In this document: piece by piece, positions 45,197 to 54,386 of the stretch
Layout: every line of letters begins with the position of its first letter
How positions within the stretch are numbered: position 1 is the first letter of the stretch
Source: Burkholderiales bacterium
GTDB lineage: Bacteria > Pseudomonadota > Gammaproteobacteria > Burkholderiales > Casimicrobiaceae
NCBI GenBank assembly: GCA_025352105.1
Contig: JANXUB010000117.1
Location: 1 to 60,306 of the forward strand
Length of the DNA stretch: 60,306 bases
Direction of reading: 5' to 3'
Notes under the pieces: model-generated
Told to the model about the DNA's origin: nothing
Seen by the model: only the letters and a program-made list of their open reading frames with translations
Databases searched by the model: none
Translations under genes and position numbers: made by a program

Positions 45197-45257
45197 ATCG
45201 CGATTTTACGATTGCGCCGCTTTCTTCTCTGTTACTGGCAACGCGAAACAGGCACTG

Positions 45258-46943
45258 ATGTTCAAGATTGACTACTACGCGTACGAATACCGCAACTGGC
45301 GCTGGCAGGTGCCGGAGCTGTTCAATATCGCCACCGTCTGCGTGCATCGTTGGGCGGAAGATGACGAGGTGGCGTCTAAGCTCGCCATTCGCTGGGAAGA
45401 TGAGGACGGCAGTACCGACTCAGTGACCTACGCGCAGCTAAGCGAGTTGACACACCGCTTTGCGCATGGATTGCGCTCGCTGGGGGTCAAACCAGGCGAC
45501 CGGGTAGCGGTTTGCCTGCCACAACGGATCGAAACAGCCGTGTCGCTGCTCGCTACGCTTCAGATCGGCGCGGTCGCGGTGCCGCTGACCGTATTGTTCG
45601 GACCAGAAGCGCTGGCTTATCGACTCACGCACGCCAACTGCACGGTCGCGATTTGTGACGACGCATCGCTTGCCAATGTACTGGCCGTGCGCTCCGAACT
45701 GCCCGGCTTGCGGCATGTGATCGCATGCGCCAGCGCCAGCCATCCCGATGCGCTATCGTGGAACGAACTCTGCGCCAATGGCTCGCCCGAAACCGCAATC
45801 GCTGCGACATTGGCGAACGACGCCGCGCTCATCATCTACACCAGCGGCACCACCGGCCCCCCCAAAGGCGCGCTGATTCCGCATCGAGCCATGTTGGGTA
45901 ATCTTTCCGGTTTCACCTATTCGCATAATCAATTCCCGCAACCGGATGATGTGTTCTGGTCGCCCGCTGATTGGGCGTGGACGGGCGGGCTGTGGGATGC
46001 GCTGCTACCCACGCTTTATTACGGACAGACCCTCATTGGCTATCGCGGACGCTTCGACCCGGAAAAAGCCTTCTCTCTGATGGAGCGCTACTGCGTCACC
46101 TGCACGTTCCTGTTTCCCACTGCGCTCAAGATGATGATGAAGGCCGTTCCGTGGCCACAACAGCGCTACGACTTGTATCTGCGCTCGATCATGAGCGCGG
46201 GCGAGAGCGTCGGCACGGCGGTGTTTCAGTGGGTTGAACGTGCCCTCGGCGTGACGTTGAACGAAATGTTTGGGCAGACTGAGCTCAACTATGTCGTTGG
46301 CAATTCATCTTCGCTGTGGCCCGCCAAGCCGGGCAGCATGGGACGCGCCTATCCGGGCCATCAGATCGCTGTGGTTGATGGTCATGGAAAGCCGGTTGCG
46401 ATGGGCGAAACAGGCGACGTCGCCGTCAACCGTCGCGACGTTCACGGCGATCTCGATCCCATCTTTTTCTTAGGCTACCTTGGGAACGAAAACGGTACGC
46501 GCGAAAAATACGACGGCGACTGGTGCCGCACCGGCGACATGGCACGCATGGATGTTGACGGCTATCTCTGGTACGAAGGCCGCAGCGACGACGTGATCAA
46601 AAGCGCGGGCTATCGCATCGGCCCAGCCGAGGTTGAGAGCTGCCTGATCCAGCATCCAGCGGTGGCGCTGGCCGCAGTCATCGGCAAACCGGACGAAGAG
46701 CGCGGCTCCATCGTGAAGGCTTTCATCGTGCTCGGGCCGGGCTACACCGCCAGCAGCAAACTCGAAGCCGAGTTGGCCAAGCATGTTCGCGGTCGCCTTG
46801 CCCCCTATGAATACCCAAAAGAGTTTGAATTTGTCGACGAACTTCCAATGACGACGACAGGGAAGATTCAGCGCAAGGTATTGCGGGACAGGGAGATCGC
46901 GATGGCGAGCTCCCATTCAAATGAGAAGTCATCGCGATGTTAG
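45258..46943 (+). CDS. AMP-dependent acyl-CoA synthetase
   Basis: The 561-residue enzyme has the adenylate-forming motifs: P-loop IIYTSGTTGPPKGAL, LNEMFGQTEL, the hinge region WCRTGDMARMDVDGYLWYEGRSDDVIKSAGYRIGP (broken here only by domain motion), and the catalytic Lys in TTTGKIQRKVL. It should activate a carboxylic acid to an acyl-CoA through an acyl-AMP. The group resembles acetyl/medium-chain ligases with an N-terminal YEYRNWRWQVPELFN; chain length cannot be read. Its last 7 bases overlap the acyltransferase gene. Confidence 0.9.
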   Translation: MFKIDYYAYEYRNWRWQVPELFNIATVCVHRWAEDDEVASKLAIRWEDEDGSTDSVTYAQLSELTHRFAHGLRSLGVKPGDRVAVCLPQRIETAVSLLATLQIGAVAVPLTVLFGPEALAYRLTHANCTVAICDDASLANVLAVRSELPGLRHVIACASASHPDALSWNELCANGSPETAIAATLANDAALIIYTSGTTGPPKGALIPHRAMLGNLSGFTYSHNQFPQPDDVFWSPADWAWTGGLWDALLPTLYYGQTLIGYRGRFDPEKAFSLMERYCVTCTFLFPTALKMMMKAVPWPQQRYDLYLRSIMSAGESVGTAVFQWVERALGVTLNEMFGQTELNYVVGNSSSLWPAKPGSMGRAYPGHQIAVVDGHGKPVAMGETGDVAVNRRDVHGDLDPIFFLGYLGNENGTREKYDGDWCRTGDMARMDVDGYLWYEGRSDDVIKSAGYRIGPAEVESCLIQHPAVALAAVIGKPDEERGSIVKAFIVLGPGYTASSKLEAELAKHVRGRLAPYEYPKEFEFVDELPMTTTGKIQRKVLRDREIAMASSHSNEKSSRC

Positions 46944-47989
46944 TCGCCGATCTGCTCAAAAAAGAAAATAACAATCTCGATTTACTGCGACTAGTTGCTG
47001 CTTTAGCCGTAATTTACGGGCACGCCTACGCAATAACGCCGCAAGCACCTTATATCGATTTTGTGGGTAGTCACGTTGTTGGCGAATACAGTGGCTCAAT
47101 CGCTGTCAAGTTCTTTTTTTTGTTGAGTGGGCTTGTCGTTGCCAACAGCCTCATGCGCAGCCCTAGCCTAGTAAACTTTGGCGGGGCGCGGGTAACGCGG
47201 CTGCTTCCAGCACTTCTGGTTTGTCTTGCTGTCACGACGTTTGTAGTTGCACCGCTGTTGTCAACACTGTCGTTTGCGGAATATTTTTCGGATCATTTGC
47301 CGTATTCGTACTTTTGGCAGGGTCTTATGTTTCGACCCGAATGGGCGCTACCTGGCTTATTCACCACTAACCCGACGACTGCCGTGAACGGTTCGTTGTG
47401 GACATTGCCCGCTGAGGCCAAGTGCTATCTGATGCTATTTGCGCTGGCGGCATTGCAAGCGCTTCGGAATCACATCGTTGGATCGCTGATAACAGCTGGC
47501 GTGATGGTCTTTCTAACGCTGATTTTCAATGGCGTCGTGCCAGGATTTGGCGCGCCACACTCAGAGTCAACGCTGCTTCACGTGTACTTCCTCGCGGGCG
47601 TTCTTCTATGTTTGTTTGGGCACTTCATCGAAATTTCAAAATGGACGGTTTTGGGGTTAATAGCGATCATCTCTCTTTCAAAAGAGACAAGTATTCTTCC
47701 GACGCTGCAAATTGTGCTGTTGGTGGTTGCCGCATTGTGGCTGTCCACAACAAAAGCGGTGAGGGCGATTCGGTTACCCGGCGACTATTCATACGGCGTG
47801 TATCTCTACGGATTCTTCATTCAGCAATGTGTCAAAGCAGCGTTTCCAGCACTCGACTTGCGATGGCATCAATTCATTTGCATGCTCATTGCGCTGGCCT
47901 GCGGCGCGGCATCTTGGCACCTGCTGGAGCGTCCCATGATGGCCCACTGGAAGCGGAAGGCAAAGGACAGCGGCTGGATTACACGTTGA
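46937..47989 (+). CDS. Membrane acyltransferase, AT3 (OafA-like) family
   Basis: The 350-residue protein has about ten transmembrane helices and the acyltransferase-3 signature LDLLRLVAALAVIYGHAY with the catalytic His, then KFFFLLSGLVVANSL and a closing WHLLERPMM. Members O-acetylate surface polysaccharides. Local composition is more A/T-rich and less codon-biased than in neighbours, suggesting acquisition by transfer. It overlaps the acyl-CoA ligase gene by 7 bp. Confidence 0.9.
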   Translation: MLVADLLKKENNNLDLLRLVAALAVIYGHAYAITPQAPYIDFVGSHVVGEYSGSIAVKFFFLLSGLVVANSLMRSPSLVNFGGARVTRLLPALLVCLAVTTFVVAPLLSTLSFAEYFSDHLPYSYFWQGLMFRPEWALPGLFTTNPTTAVNGSLWTLPAEAKCYLMLFALAALQALRNHIVGSLITAGVMVFLTLIFNGVVPGFGAPHSESTLLHVYFLAGVLLCLFGHFIEISKWTVLGLIAIISLSKETSILPTLQIVLLVVAALWLSTTKAVRAIRLPGDYSYGVYLYGFFIQQCVKAAFPALDLRWHQFICMLIALACGAASWHLLERPMMAHWKRKAKDSGWITR

Positions 47990-48120
47990 CTAAATTGACC
48001 GAAGTGGTCGTGGGTTATCACACGCACCTGTCAGAGCATTGAAGCAGCCTTTCACTGCGCGCGGTTGGCTAAACTGGTCTTGCGAGCGCAGACAATTTTC
48101 ACCAGTTCATTCTGCCGAAA

Positions 48121-50094
48121 TCATCGGCGAATACAAAAAGCTGGAGTCAAGTGTCGAACAATCTCCGAAGGTCTGCTCTGATCGACGGATAACACCGCAA
48201 ACATCTGCGTTGGTGTGATGCGCCCCGCATCGATTTCTTGCTCATCGCGCGCATGCACGGCATCAATGAACTGTCGATCCGTTTCCGAACACACATCAAA
48301 GTTCGGTCCGAAGCTGCGATCAACAAAAGGCGCAATCACATTGGCAAACGGAACGAACAGGTCAAAGTGAAAGCGCTCAACCAGCAGCGGCAAGATATCC
48401 TGCGCCCGAATCCCCTCGAAGCCTTCCGTCGCGCAATCCCAGTTGACGAATGCGTCCTCTTGCCGTTTTAGCTGGCGGTTGTAGCGGTAGCGAGGCTCCA
48501 GTAGTGGCCAGAATTCTTCGACAATCGTAAGGGCTTCTGGCCAGCGTTGATGCCCGTTGCGACCGATCATATCGGCAGTAATTAGTACCCCGTTAGTCGG
48601 CCTTATGGCTGTGGATATTGCGTCGAACAGTGCCTCAAGATTCATGACGTGATGCAGCGATTGATTGGCCATCACAGCGTGATAATTTCCGTCGGGATTC
48701 CAATGGTTGAAGTCCGCCTGAACCGGTACTACATGCTCGGTAAGAGATTCGCTCTCGGCCAGTTCACGTCCCCGGGCAAGCATAACGGGATTGAGCTCAA
48801 GGCATTCGATGACGAACTGATGGTGCCCTCGCTCACGCAGTGCTTTGGCAACGCGAATCTCAGTGTCGCAATTGCCTGCGCCAACGCTGACAAAACGGCT
48901 AACTGCGCCATCAACCGCCATGCATTTCACCAATTGCTGAACGAAGAAATCGTCAGGGTGCGAAAAGCCGAACGCTTCTATTTTCGGGCGAAGATAGGTG
49001 TTCGACCAATAGTGAAAGATCGCAGGCAAATCATGAACAACTTCATCGTGCTCGAAGGTGGCAAGCTCGGAGGCGATGCGCGACTCATAGCTCACCGGCT
49101 GGGGGCCAGAGACCACAAGGGGGGCAAGCTGAGATCGAACGACTTTCCGAATCAAATAAGCTGGCCTGCGTTTGCTCTCCAGAAAAGTACGTCCTAGGTA
49201 TTCACCGATCATCCCGATACCGATGAGTTGCAACCCACCCAGCAGCAGCACACCCACCAACACCGATGCGTAACCCGGGATATCGACGCCCCAGACAATC
49301 GTGCGCACTGCGATCCAGCCGCCCCAGCCGACCGCTGCGAGCGCAACGAACGAGCCGAGATAGGTCCAGATCTTGAGCGGTGAAATCGAGAAGCTGAAAA
49401 TGCCTTCGAGCGCGAAATTCCATAGCTTCCACGCGTTGAATTTCGAGCTGCCCGCAGCGCGCGCGTCGCGGCGATAGTCAATTGTGGTCGTTTTGAAGCC
49501 GACCCAGGCGAACAGTCCCTTCATGAAGCGACGACCCTCGGGCAGCGTGTTTAACGCTTCCACCACGACGCGATCCATCAATCGAAAATCACCGACATCA
49601 GCGGGTATTTCTACATCAGCAACAGCATTGTGAATACGGTAGAACGATTGTGCCGTGAAGCGTTTTGCCACCGAGTCTGACGAGCGATCCGAGCGCCGCG
49701 CTAGCACGACCTCGAAGCCCTCTTCCCACTTGGCGAGCAAGTCCTTGATCGCCTCGGGTGGGTCCTGCAAGTCGGCGTCCATGGGGATCACCGCGTCGCC
49801 TGTGGCGATGAAGAGACCCGCTGACAATGCGGCCTCTTTGCCGAAGTTGCGACTAAGATCAACGACCACCAAATGCAGGCGCAAGGTGCTGGCCTCGGTG
49901 AGCAGTGCGAGGGTCTGATCGGTGCTGCCGTCGTTGACACAGACGATCTCGAAATCGTATTGCTCAAACGTTGGCAGCACGGCGTCCAGCCGTGCGAAAA
50001 GCACGGCAACCGCATCGCCTTCGTTGTACATTGGGATAACCAACGAAACACGTTTGCGCGAGCTGGCGATGGGGTCGATCATGGGCACATGCAT
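48121..50094 (-). CDS. Fusion of polyprenyl-phosphate glycosyltransferase (GT2) and methyltransferase
   Basis: Residues about 10-245 are a DPMS/GtrB-like GT2 domain (VSLVIPMYNEGDAVAVLF, VCVNDGSTDQTL, VDLSRNFGKEAALSAG, PMDADLQDPPE). Two membrane helices follow at about 255-330 (WTYLGSFVALAAVGWGGWI, VLVGVLLLGGLQLIGIGMIGEYLGR). The remaining 300 residues form a SAM-type methyltransferase (FVSVGAGNCDTEIRVAKAL, VIECLELNP, NQSLHHVMNLEALFDAI). GtrB-like proteins normally end after the helices, so the fusion is unusual. The start is uncertain: ATGs at 50130, 50094 and 50082 are all in frame. Confidence 0.85.
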   Translation of the reverse strand: MHVPMIDPIASSRKRVSLVIPMYNEGDAVAVLFARLDAVLPTFEQYDFEIVCVNDGSTDQTLALLTEASTLRLHLVVVDLSRNFGKEAALSAGLFIATGDAVIPMDADLQDPPEAIKDLLAKWEEGFEVVLARRSDRSSDSVAKRFTAQSFYRIHNAVADVEIPADVGDFRLMDRVVVEALNTLPEGRRFMKGLFAWVGFKTTTIDYRRDARAAGSSKFNAWKLWNFALEGIFSFSISPLKIWTYLGSFVALAAVGWGGWIAVRTIVWGVDIPGYASVLVGVLLLGGLQLIGIGMIGEYLGRTFLESKRRPAYLIRKVVRSQLAPLVVSGPQPVSYESRIASELATFEHDEVVHDLPAIFHYWSNTYLRPKIEAFGFSHPDDFFVQQLVKCMAVDGAVSRFVSVGAGNCDTEIRVAKALRERGHHQFVIECLELNPVMLARGRELAESESLTEHVVPVQADFNHWNPDGNYHAVMANQSLHHVMNLEALFDAISTAIRPTNGVLITADMIGRNGHQRWPEALTIVEEFWPLLEPRYRYNRQLKRQEDAFVNWDCATEGFEGIRAQDILPLLVERFHFDLFVPFANVIAPFVDRSFGPNFDVCSETDRQFIDAVHARDEQEIDAGRITPTQMFAVLSVDQSRPSEIVRHLTPAFCIRR

Positions 50095-50152
50095 ACTAAA
50101 AACGTCTGTTCCGATTGTCGCACGCAGCAAACATTGAGAAAGCAGGAAACGC

Positions 50153-50195
50153 CCCTGATGACTCAGCCACTAATCGTGGTGCTTGTTCATCAGGG
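50153..50195. terminator. Hairpin downstream of the second patatin gene
   Basis: CCCTGATGA (50153) pairs perfectly with TCATCAGGG (50187), with an inner CCAC/GTGG. It lies 28 bp past the stop of the patatin gene on the minus strand and lacks a U tract, so it is a possible terminator. Confidence 0.5.
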
Positions 50196-50222
50196 TGAAA
50201 GACATCCCTGCGCACATCCACG

Positions 50223-51332
50223 CTAAAGCGCCGCCACCGCCCCCGCATCCGCCCCGGCGATCACCCACTGCGCAAACTCATCGCGCAACCGCTCACTCTC
50301 GTTCACCGCCGTTTGCCACGCCGTAACGCGCGCCGAAAAGTCACGCCCATAGCGCGCGAAATCCGAGCGATCCGGCAGCTTGTGATTGGGCAGCGTCGCG
50401 ATCCAGTCCGGGCGCGGCGCGAGCACGATGACGTCATCGAGAAAATGCGTTGCGCGATGTCGCCATTTGAGCGATTTATCGAGCCAGCCGGGCACCACTG
50501 CGCGCTGAAAATGCGGATACAAAACCAGCTGCGGTGACGCTGAATTGACGTCGGCGGTGGCGGGCACATCATGCTGACGATAGTCAAGATGCAGGTGATA
50601 GTCGGTGATGCCGCCGTCCCAATACGCACCGCGCGCCGCGCCGGGAATATCGTGCACGGCGTTGAGCATAAAAGGGATCGAACAGGACGCTTGCAGCACC
50701 GGAGCAAAGTTAATGGCCGAGAGCGCATAGCGGCGAGTCCGATAGTCGTTTGTCGCGAAAGGAAGTGCTGCGGTATTAGAAGAAAAAACAGCCCGCTCAA
50801 GCCATGCGCCCATCGCCTTTCTGGAGACAAAATTACTCAGGAAAGCGCCGCCGTACCCAAGCGGTGTGCGCGCCCGATGATCGCGTCCCAGCACATGGCG
50901 CCCGCGCGACGCGATGACATGCAGGCGATAGCGCGCGTGCCCGAGCACCTGCCCCAGGCGCGCCGCAAACATGTCACGGATGTTCTCGGCAAAGCGGTCG
51001 CTGAGCACGTCACGCGGCGGCAGTTTTCGACCCTCAGGAAAATCAAAATCCTGCCGGATATAGGACGTTTCAAGCTCGGCCAACGCGGCGACCGGATGGT
51101 CGAGCATCGCGGTCGCCATGCGCCATGCGCCAATCGATGCGCCAATCAAGTCAATTGGCTGGCTCGACTGCGGCAACCATTCGCCAAACAGGAATCGATC
51201 CAGCGGCAACAGCGTCAAACCCTTGGGGCCGCCCGCTGCAGCCGGGATTGCGCGAATGTCAGCGGGCGATACGCCACGCTCGCGAATGCGAGCCAAAGCG
51301 CGCGGCCCGGCATAAATCTGTAGCGCTTTCAT
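50223..51332 (-). CDS. Patatin-like phospholipase, cytoplasmic
   Basis: The 369-residue protein (ATG 51332, MKALQIYAGPRAL) has the patatin oxyanion loop AAAGGPKGL, nucleophile elbow GASIGAWR and catalytic Asp in YWDGGITDYHLH. No signal peptide or membrane helix is visible, unlike the patatin at 13482. This longer subgroup has the extra GLTLLPLDRFLFGEWL stretch. The lipid substrate is unknown. It lies 233 bp from the divergent polymerase gene, with a 120-bp palindrome between. Confidence 0.85.
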   Translation of the reverse strand: MKALQIYAGPRALARIRERGVSPADIRAIPAAAGGPKGLTLLPLDRFLFGEWLPQSSQPIDLIGASIGAWRMATAMLDHPVAALAELETSYIRQDFDFPEGRKLPPRDVLSDRFAENIRDMFAARLGQVLGHARYRLHVIASRGRHVLGRDHRARTPLGYGGAFLSNFVSRKAMGAWLERAVFSSNTAALPFATNDYRTRRYALSAINFAPVLQASCSIPFMLNAVHDIPGAARGAYWDGGITDYHLHLDYRQHDVPATADVNSASPQLVLYPHFQRAVVPGWLDKSLKWRHRATHFLDDVIVLAPRPDWIATLPNHKLPDRSDFARYGRDFSARVTAWQTAVNESERLRDEFAQWVIAGADAGAVAAL

Positions 51333-51357
51333 CGCGTCACGCAATTCAGCATGGGAG

Positions 51358-51477
51358 AACAGCTAACGGCTGAAACGCTTATTTTACGCGGGCTAGCCGT
51401 AAATTTATTCATAAGTCGACTTCTGTCGCAAATGAAAGGAAGCCCCCATTCAGCGGTGCTTTCGTGCAAAAGCTAAC
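51358..51477. repeat. 120-bp imperfect palindrome, copy 4 (AGTCGACT-centred)
   Basis: The centre is AGTCGACT at 51414-51421. GGGCT (51390) and AGCCC (51441) are symmetrical about it, and AGCT (51361) and AGCT (51471) mark the outer arms, again exactly mirrored about 51417.5. Both left (GGCTGAAACG) and right (CATTC, then TTTCG, then AAAAGC) flanks align with copy 2. It lies in the divergent region between a patatin and the Y-family polymerase, so it may separate or overlap promoters. Confidence 0.7.
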
Positions 51478-51534
51478 AGTGCGAGGCGCTTGGGACATTC
51501 GCGCCGCCAGTAATTTCAGTATATCGCAATAAAA

Positions 51535-51550
51535 CTGATGGCATGTACAG
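51535..51550 (+). promoter_or_regulatory. LexA-like box before the Y-family polymerase
   Basis: CTGATGGCATGTACAG matches the proteobacterial LexA consensus CTGT-N8-ACAG at seven of eight fixed positions. It ends 15 bp before ATG 51566, a usual place for an SOS operator. A damage-induced polymerase gene is the expected target. Confidence 0.5.
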
Positions 51551-51565
51551 TAGTAACATCTACTA

Positions 51566-52822
51566 ATGCTTCGTGCTCTCTACGTAGACTTTAACAGCTA
51601 CTTCGCCTCCGTCGAGCAACAGCTGCGCCCAGAATTGCGCGGGCGTCCGGTCGCCGTGGTGCCGATGATTGCGGACACAACATGCGCGATAGCAGCGAGC
51701 GTTGAGGCCAAGCGCTTTGGCGTAAAAACGCTGACCAACGTGGCCGACGCCCGGCGCTTGTGCCCGGAGATTGTGTTTGTCGAATCGCGGCCCGCGGTGT
51801 ATGTGGAGTTTCATCAGCGCGCGAAAGTGGTGGTGGAATCAGTCGCGCCGATTGCATCGGTCAATTCGATTGACGAGATGTGGATTGCACTAACCGGGCG
51901 GGATCAGCCGCGTCCTGCCGCCGAGAAACTCGCCCTCGAAATCAAGTACCGCCTGCAAAATCAGCTCGGCGAATGCATCACCTCGTCCATCGGCATCGCG
52001 CCGAATCCGTTTCTCGCCAAAACCGCCAGCGACATGGTGAAGCCAGATGGCCTTGTGGTGATTGAGCTTGCCGATTTGCCGAACGCATTGATGAATTTGC
52101 AGCTCAATCATTTCGTCGGCATTGGCCGAAAAATGCTGGAGCGCCTGCACGATCACGGCATCAAAACGACGCCGCAACTGCTCGCCGCCGAAGTCGGCAA
52201 ACTGCGTGAAATCTGGGGCGGCGTGGAGGGCGAACGCTTCTGGCAGAAGCTGCGCGGCGAGGACGTGCAAACCCGCGAAACCAGCACGTCCTCCATCAGC
52301 CACTCGCACGTGCTCGCGCCCGACAAGCGCACGCATGTTCGCGCGCAAGCCGTGTTATCGAGCTTGACGCAAAAAGCGGCGATGCGGCTGCGCGACGGTC
52401 AGTACATCGCCTCCGACGTCTCCATTTTTTTGAAGTTGCGCGGCGGCGAAAAGTACAAGGCGCATCTTCGTATCGACGCCACCGATCGCACGCCGCATAT
52501 CCTCGATGTGATGGACAAACTCTACGCCAAACTGCTCGATGATCGCGCGGTGAGGAACGGCTCGCCGATGGCTGTGGGCATGGCGCTGGGTGGACTCGCT
52601 CCGCGCGAAGGGCAATCGCTGTCGCTTTTTGACGATCAGCCGAATACCGAAAAGCTCGACAAGGTTGTCGATCAGCTGAACCTCAAATACGGCAAGAACA
52701 CGCTCTTCTGGGGCGGCGCATTCAGCGCCAGGCAAAGCGCCAGAATGGCCATCGCGTTCAACCACATTCCCGATATGAAAGTGGAATCTGACGAAACCGG
52801 CAAGGCCCTGACAAGACGCTGA
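51566..52822 (+). CDS. Y-family translesion DNA polymerase (DinB/UmuC type)
   Basis: The 418-residue polymerase has the catalytic acids of the family: Asp in YVDFNSYFASVE, and Asp-Glu in ASVNSIDEMWI. SSIGIAPNPFLAKTASD is the conserved finger/palm segment and FVGIGRKMLERLHDHGI the HhH region. A late QSLSLFDDQ resembles the beta-clamp-binding motif. It is more divergent than E. coli DinB, and the FNSYFASVE version suggests a separate subgroup, so no symbol is given. A LexA-like box precedes it. No imuA or dnaE2 is near. Confidence 0.9.
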   Translation: MLRALYVDFNSYFASVEQQLRPELRGRPVAVVPMIADTTCAIAASVEAKRFGVKTLTNVADARRLCPEIVFVESRPAVYVEFHQRAKVVVESVAPIASVNSIDEMWIALTGRDQPRPAAEKLALEIKYRLQNQLGECITSSIGIAPNPFLAKTASDMVKPDGLVVIELADLPNALMNLQLNHFVGIGRKMLERLHDHGIKTTPQLLAAEVGKLREIWGGVEGERFWQKLRGEDVQTRETSTSSISHSHVLAPDKRTHVRAQAVLSSLTQKAAMRLRDGQYIASDVSIFLKLRGGEKYKAHLRIDATDRTPHILDVMDKLYAKLLDDRAVRNGSPMAVGMALGGLAPREGQSLSLFDDQPNTEKLDKVVDQLNLKYGKNTLFWGGAFSARQSARMAIAFNHIPDMKVESDETGKALTRR

Positions 52823-52832
52823 TTACTTTGCC

Positions 52833-52911
52833 ATACCGGCGGAGGCCGGTATCCACGCCCTCAGGCATATCACCGGCGGGCGTCGGGCGTGGGCCCCGAC
52901 CTGCGTCGGGG
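52833..52911. repeat. REP-like cluster of three hairpins
   Basis: ATACCGGC/GCCGGTAT (52833-52852, loop GGAG), CCACGCCC/GGGCGTGG (52853-52892) and CCCCGAC/GTCGGGG (52894-52911, loop CTGC) follow one another. The first resembles CCGGTAT-type repeats common in betaproteobacteria. The cluster lies between two convergent genes and may terminate both. Confidence 0.7.
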
Positions 52912-52933
52912 TGGCAATTTGTTCAGCGTTTCA

Positions 52934-53599
52934 CTAAGGTCGCTTCGACATCGGCGTGGCGCGCGGTGATTGCTGTTGGGCGCTGGCTTGCTTATCAACC
53001 CTCAACAGCGCAACCACATCAGCTCCGATAAATTTCTCAACAAACGCACGGTGCAGCACAATCCAGACAGCGAGCGCGGTGACCGGCGGCATGATGAGCG
53101 TCGAGAACTGGTAGAGGTAGGCGATGACCTCCAGTTGCCACGGCGACCAGCCCGTTTGCTCGACCACGCCGGGACCGCTACTCAAGAGTATTTGCTTCAT
53201 GCCTGCGGCGAACACAGCGAGCATCTGTAGCGGCAGGAGCGCGAGCCAGCCGTACCAAAGATTGCGCCAGCGTTTCGGATGCCACGCGGCTAGCGTGAGC
53301 GCGGCCATGAGGGCGCTGCCGTAGCTGTACAGCCGCGCATCAACCTCAGCGCTGACAGTGGCACCGGGGCGGAACGTCTGGCCCGGCGCGCTGCCCGGTG
53401 CGAGGTTGGTCAGAAATTCAAAACCGTGCAGCGTTTGTTGAACTGAGCTCACGAACTCAGGCACGCCCACAAGCGCCATACCCGACAGAAACCAGCGAAT
53501 CGGCCAATGCAGCAGCGGCACGAGAACGTACCATGCCATGAACACGGGCGGAACCCACAACAGGATGCGCAGAAAGAAACGACCGATACTGGTGGGCAT
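52934..53599 (-). CDS. Exosortase H-associated membrane protein
   Basis: The 221-residue protein (ATG 53599, MPTSIGRFFLRILLW) has four or five hydrophobic helices and a Gln/Ser-rich tail. It follows exosortase H by 16 bp on the same strand, and its features (WYVLVPLLHWPIRWFLSG, WYGWLALLPLQMLAVF) fit the membrane protein regularly paired with XrtH. It presumably assists sorting of IPTL-CTERM proteins. An in-frame ATG at 53719 would lie inside the exosortase gene. Confidence 0.8.
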   Translation of the reverse strand: MPTSIGRFFLRILLWVPPVFMAWYVLVPLLHWPIRWFLSGMALVGVPEFVSSVQQTLHGFEFLTNLAPGSAPGQTFRPGATVSAEVDARLYSYGSALMAALTLAAWHPKRWRNLWYGWLALLPLQMLAVFAAGMKQILLSSGPGVVEQTGWSPWQLEVIAYLYQFSTLIMPPVTALAVWIVLHRAFVEKFIGADVVALLRVDKQASAQQQSPRATPMSKRP

Positions 53600-53615
53600 G
53601 GCGGTTCGGAGGGGC

Positions 53616-54194
53616 CTAGGCCGCTTGCGGCGTGGGCGTGGGCGTTGGCGTTGGCCTAGTTGCGTCAGACGCGCCCGGCGTTCCGGCATCATCCGGCGGG
53701 GGCAATCTGCGCCCCGCATCCCGATTGATGCGGCGCACCCAGATTAGCCACACGATCAACACGTCGAGCATGATGAGCGCCTGCCAGATATAGAGATGCG
53801 CCCATTCGAACGCTGTCATGCTCCATTGGCCGAGGTAGAACAAACTGATGATGCGCACGACGTTTAAGCCCTGAACCGCCAGAAAACCGAGGCCCAGGCC
53901 CCAGAGCTTTTGCTTCCACGTTGACGGAAACGCAAGGATGGCAGCGATCAGCACTAACGTCGCCTCGACCCCGTTGCAGCCAGCCTCGATGCTGACTGCA
54001 AAGCCGTTGGTGGCGCTGCGCAATATCTTTCCGCTCGCAATGGCGCTGGGGTCGAATATCGCGACCAGTTGCGCGCAAAAATGAGCGAGGCCGTTGGTCC
54101 ACGGTGTTACGAAATAGTCCTGCCCCCACGGCGTGAGTTGTGCCCCGAAGAGCACGGCTTGAATCACGAGAAAGAGGATTAGAAAGCGGGCCAT
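53616..54194 (-). CDS. xrtH: Exosortase H (IPTL-CTERM sorting)
   Basis: The 192-residue protein (ATG 54194, MARFLILFLVIQAV) has several membrane helices and the exosortase catalytic residues: Cys in SIEAGCNGVEATLV, Arg in NVVRIISLFYLGQ and His in EWAHLYIWQ. It should cleave C-terminal sorting tags; the XrtH type recognises IPTL-CTERM. No protein in the window ends in such a tag. The Pro/Thr-rich C-terminus (TRPTPTPTPTPQAA) is encoded by a degenerate hexamer repeat at about 53630-53660. Confidence 0.88.
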   Translation of the reverse strand: MARFLILFLVIQAVLFGAQLTPWGQDYFVTPWTNGLAHFCAQLVAIFDPSAIASGKILRSATNGFAVSIEAGCNGVEATLVLIAAILAFPSTWKQKLWGLGLGFLAVQGLNVVRIISLFYLGQWSMTAFEWAHLYIWQALIMLDVLIVWLIWVRRINRDAGRRLPPPDDAGTPGASDATRPTPTPTPTPQAA

Positions 54195-54386
54195 TGTGTT
54201 GCCAGAGAAAATAGCTTGAAAGGTTGGGCAGCGGCTGCGAATTGTCGGCGACTGCGCCACACGGCGCGGCGTCAAGCGTCAAATCAAGCAATGAATCGTA
54301 CCCGAAGCGCCCGACTGCGGCGTAAGCAGCGCGCTTTGATCGCTTTTACGATAAGCTTTTCCCCACTGTAAATGATTGGAGCCAGC

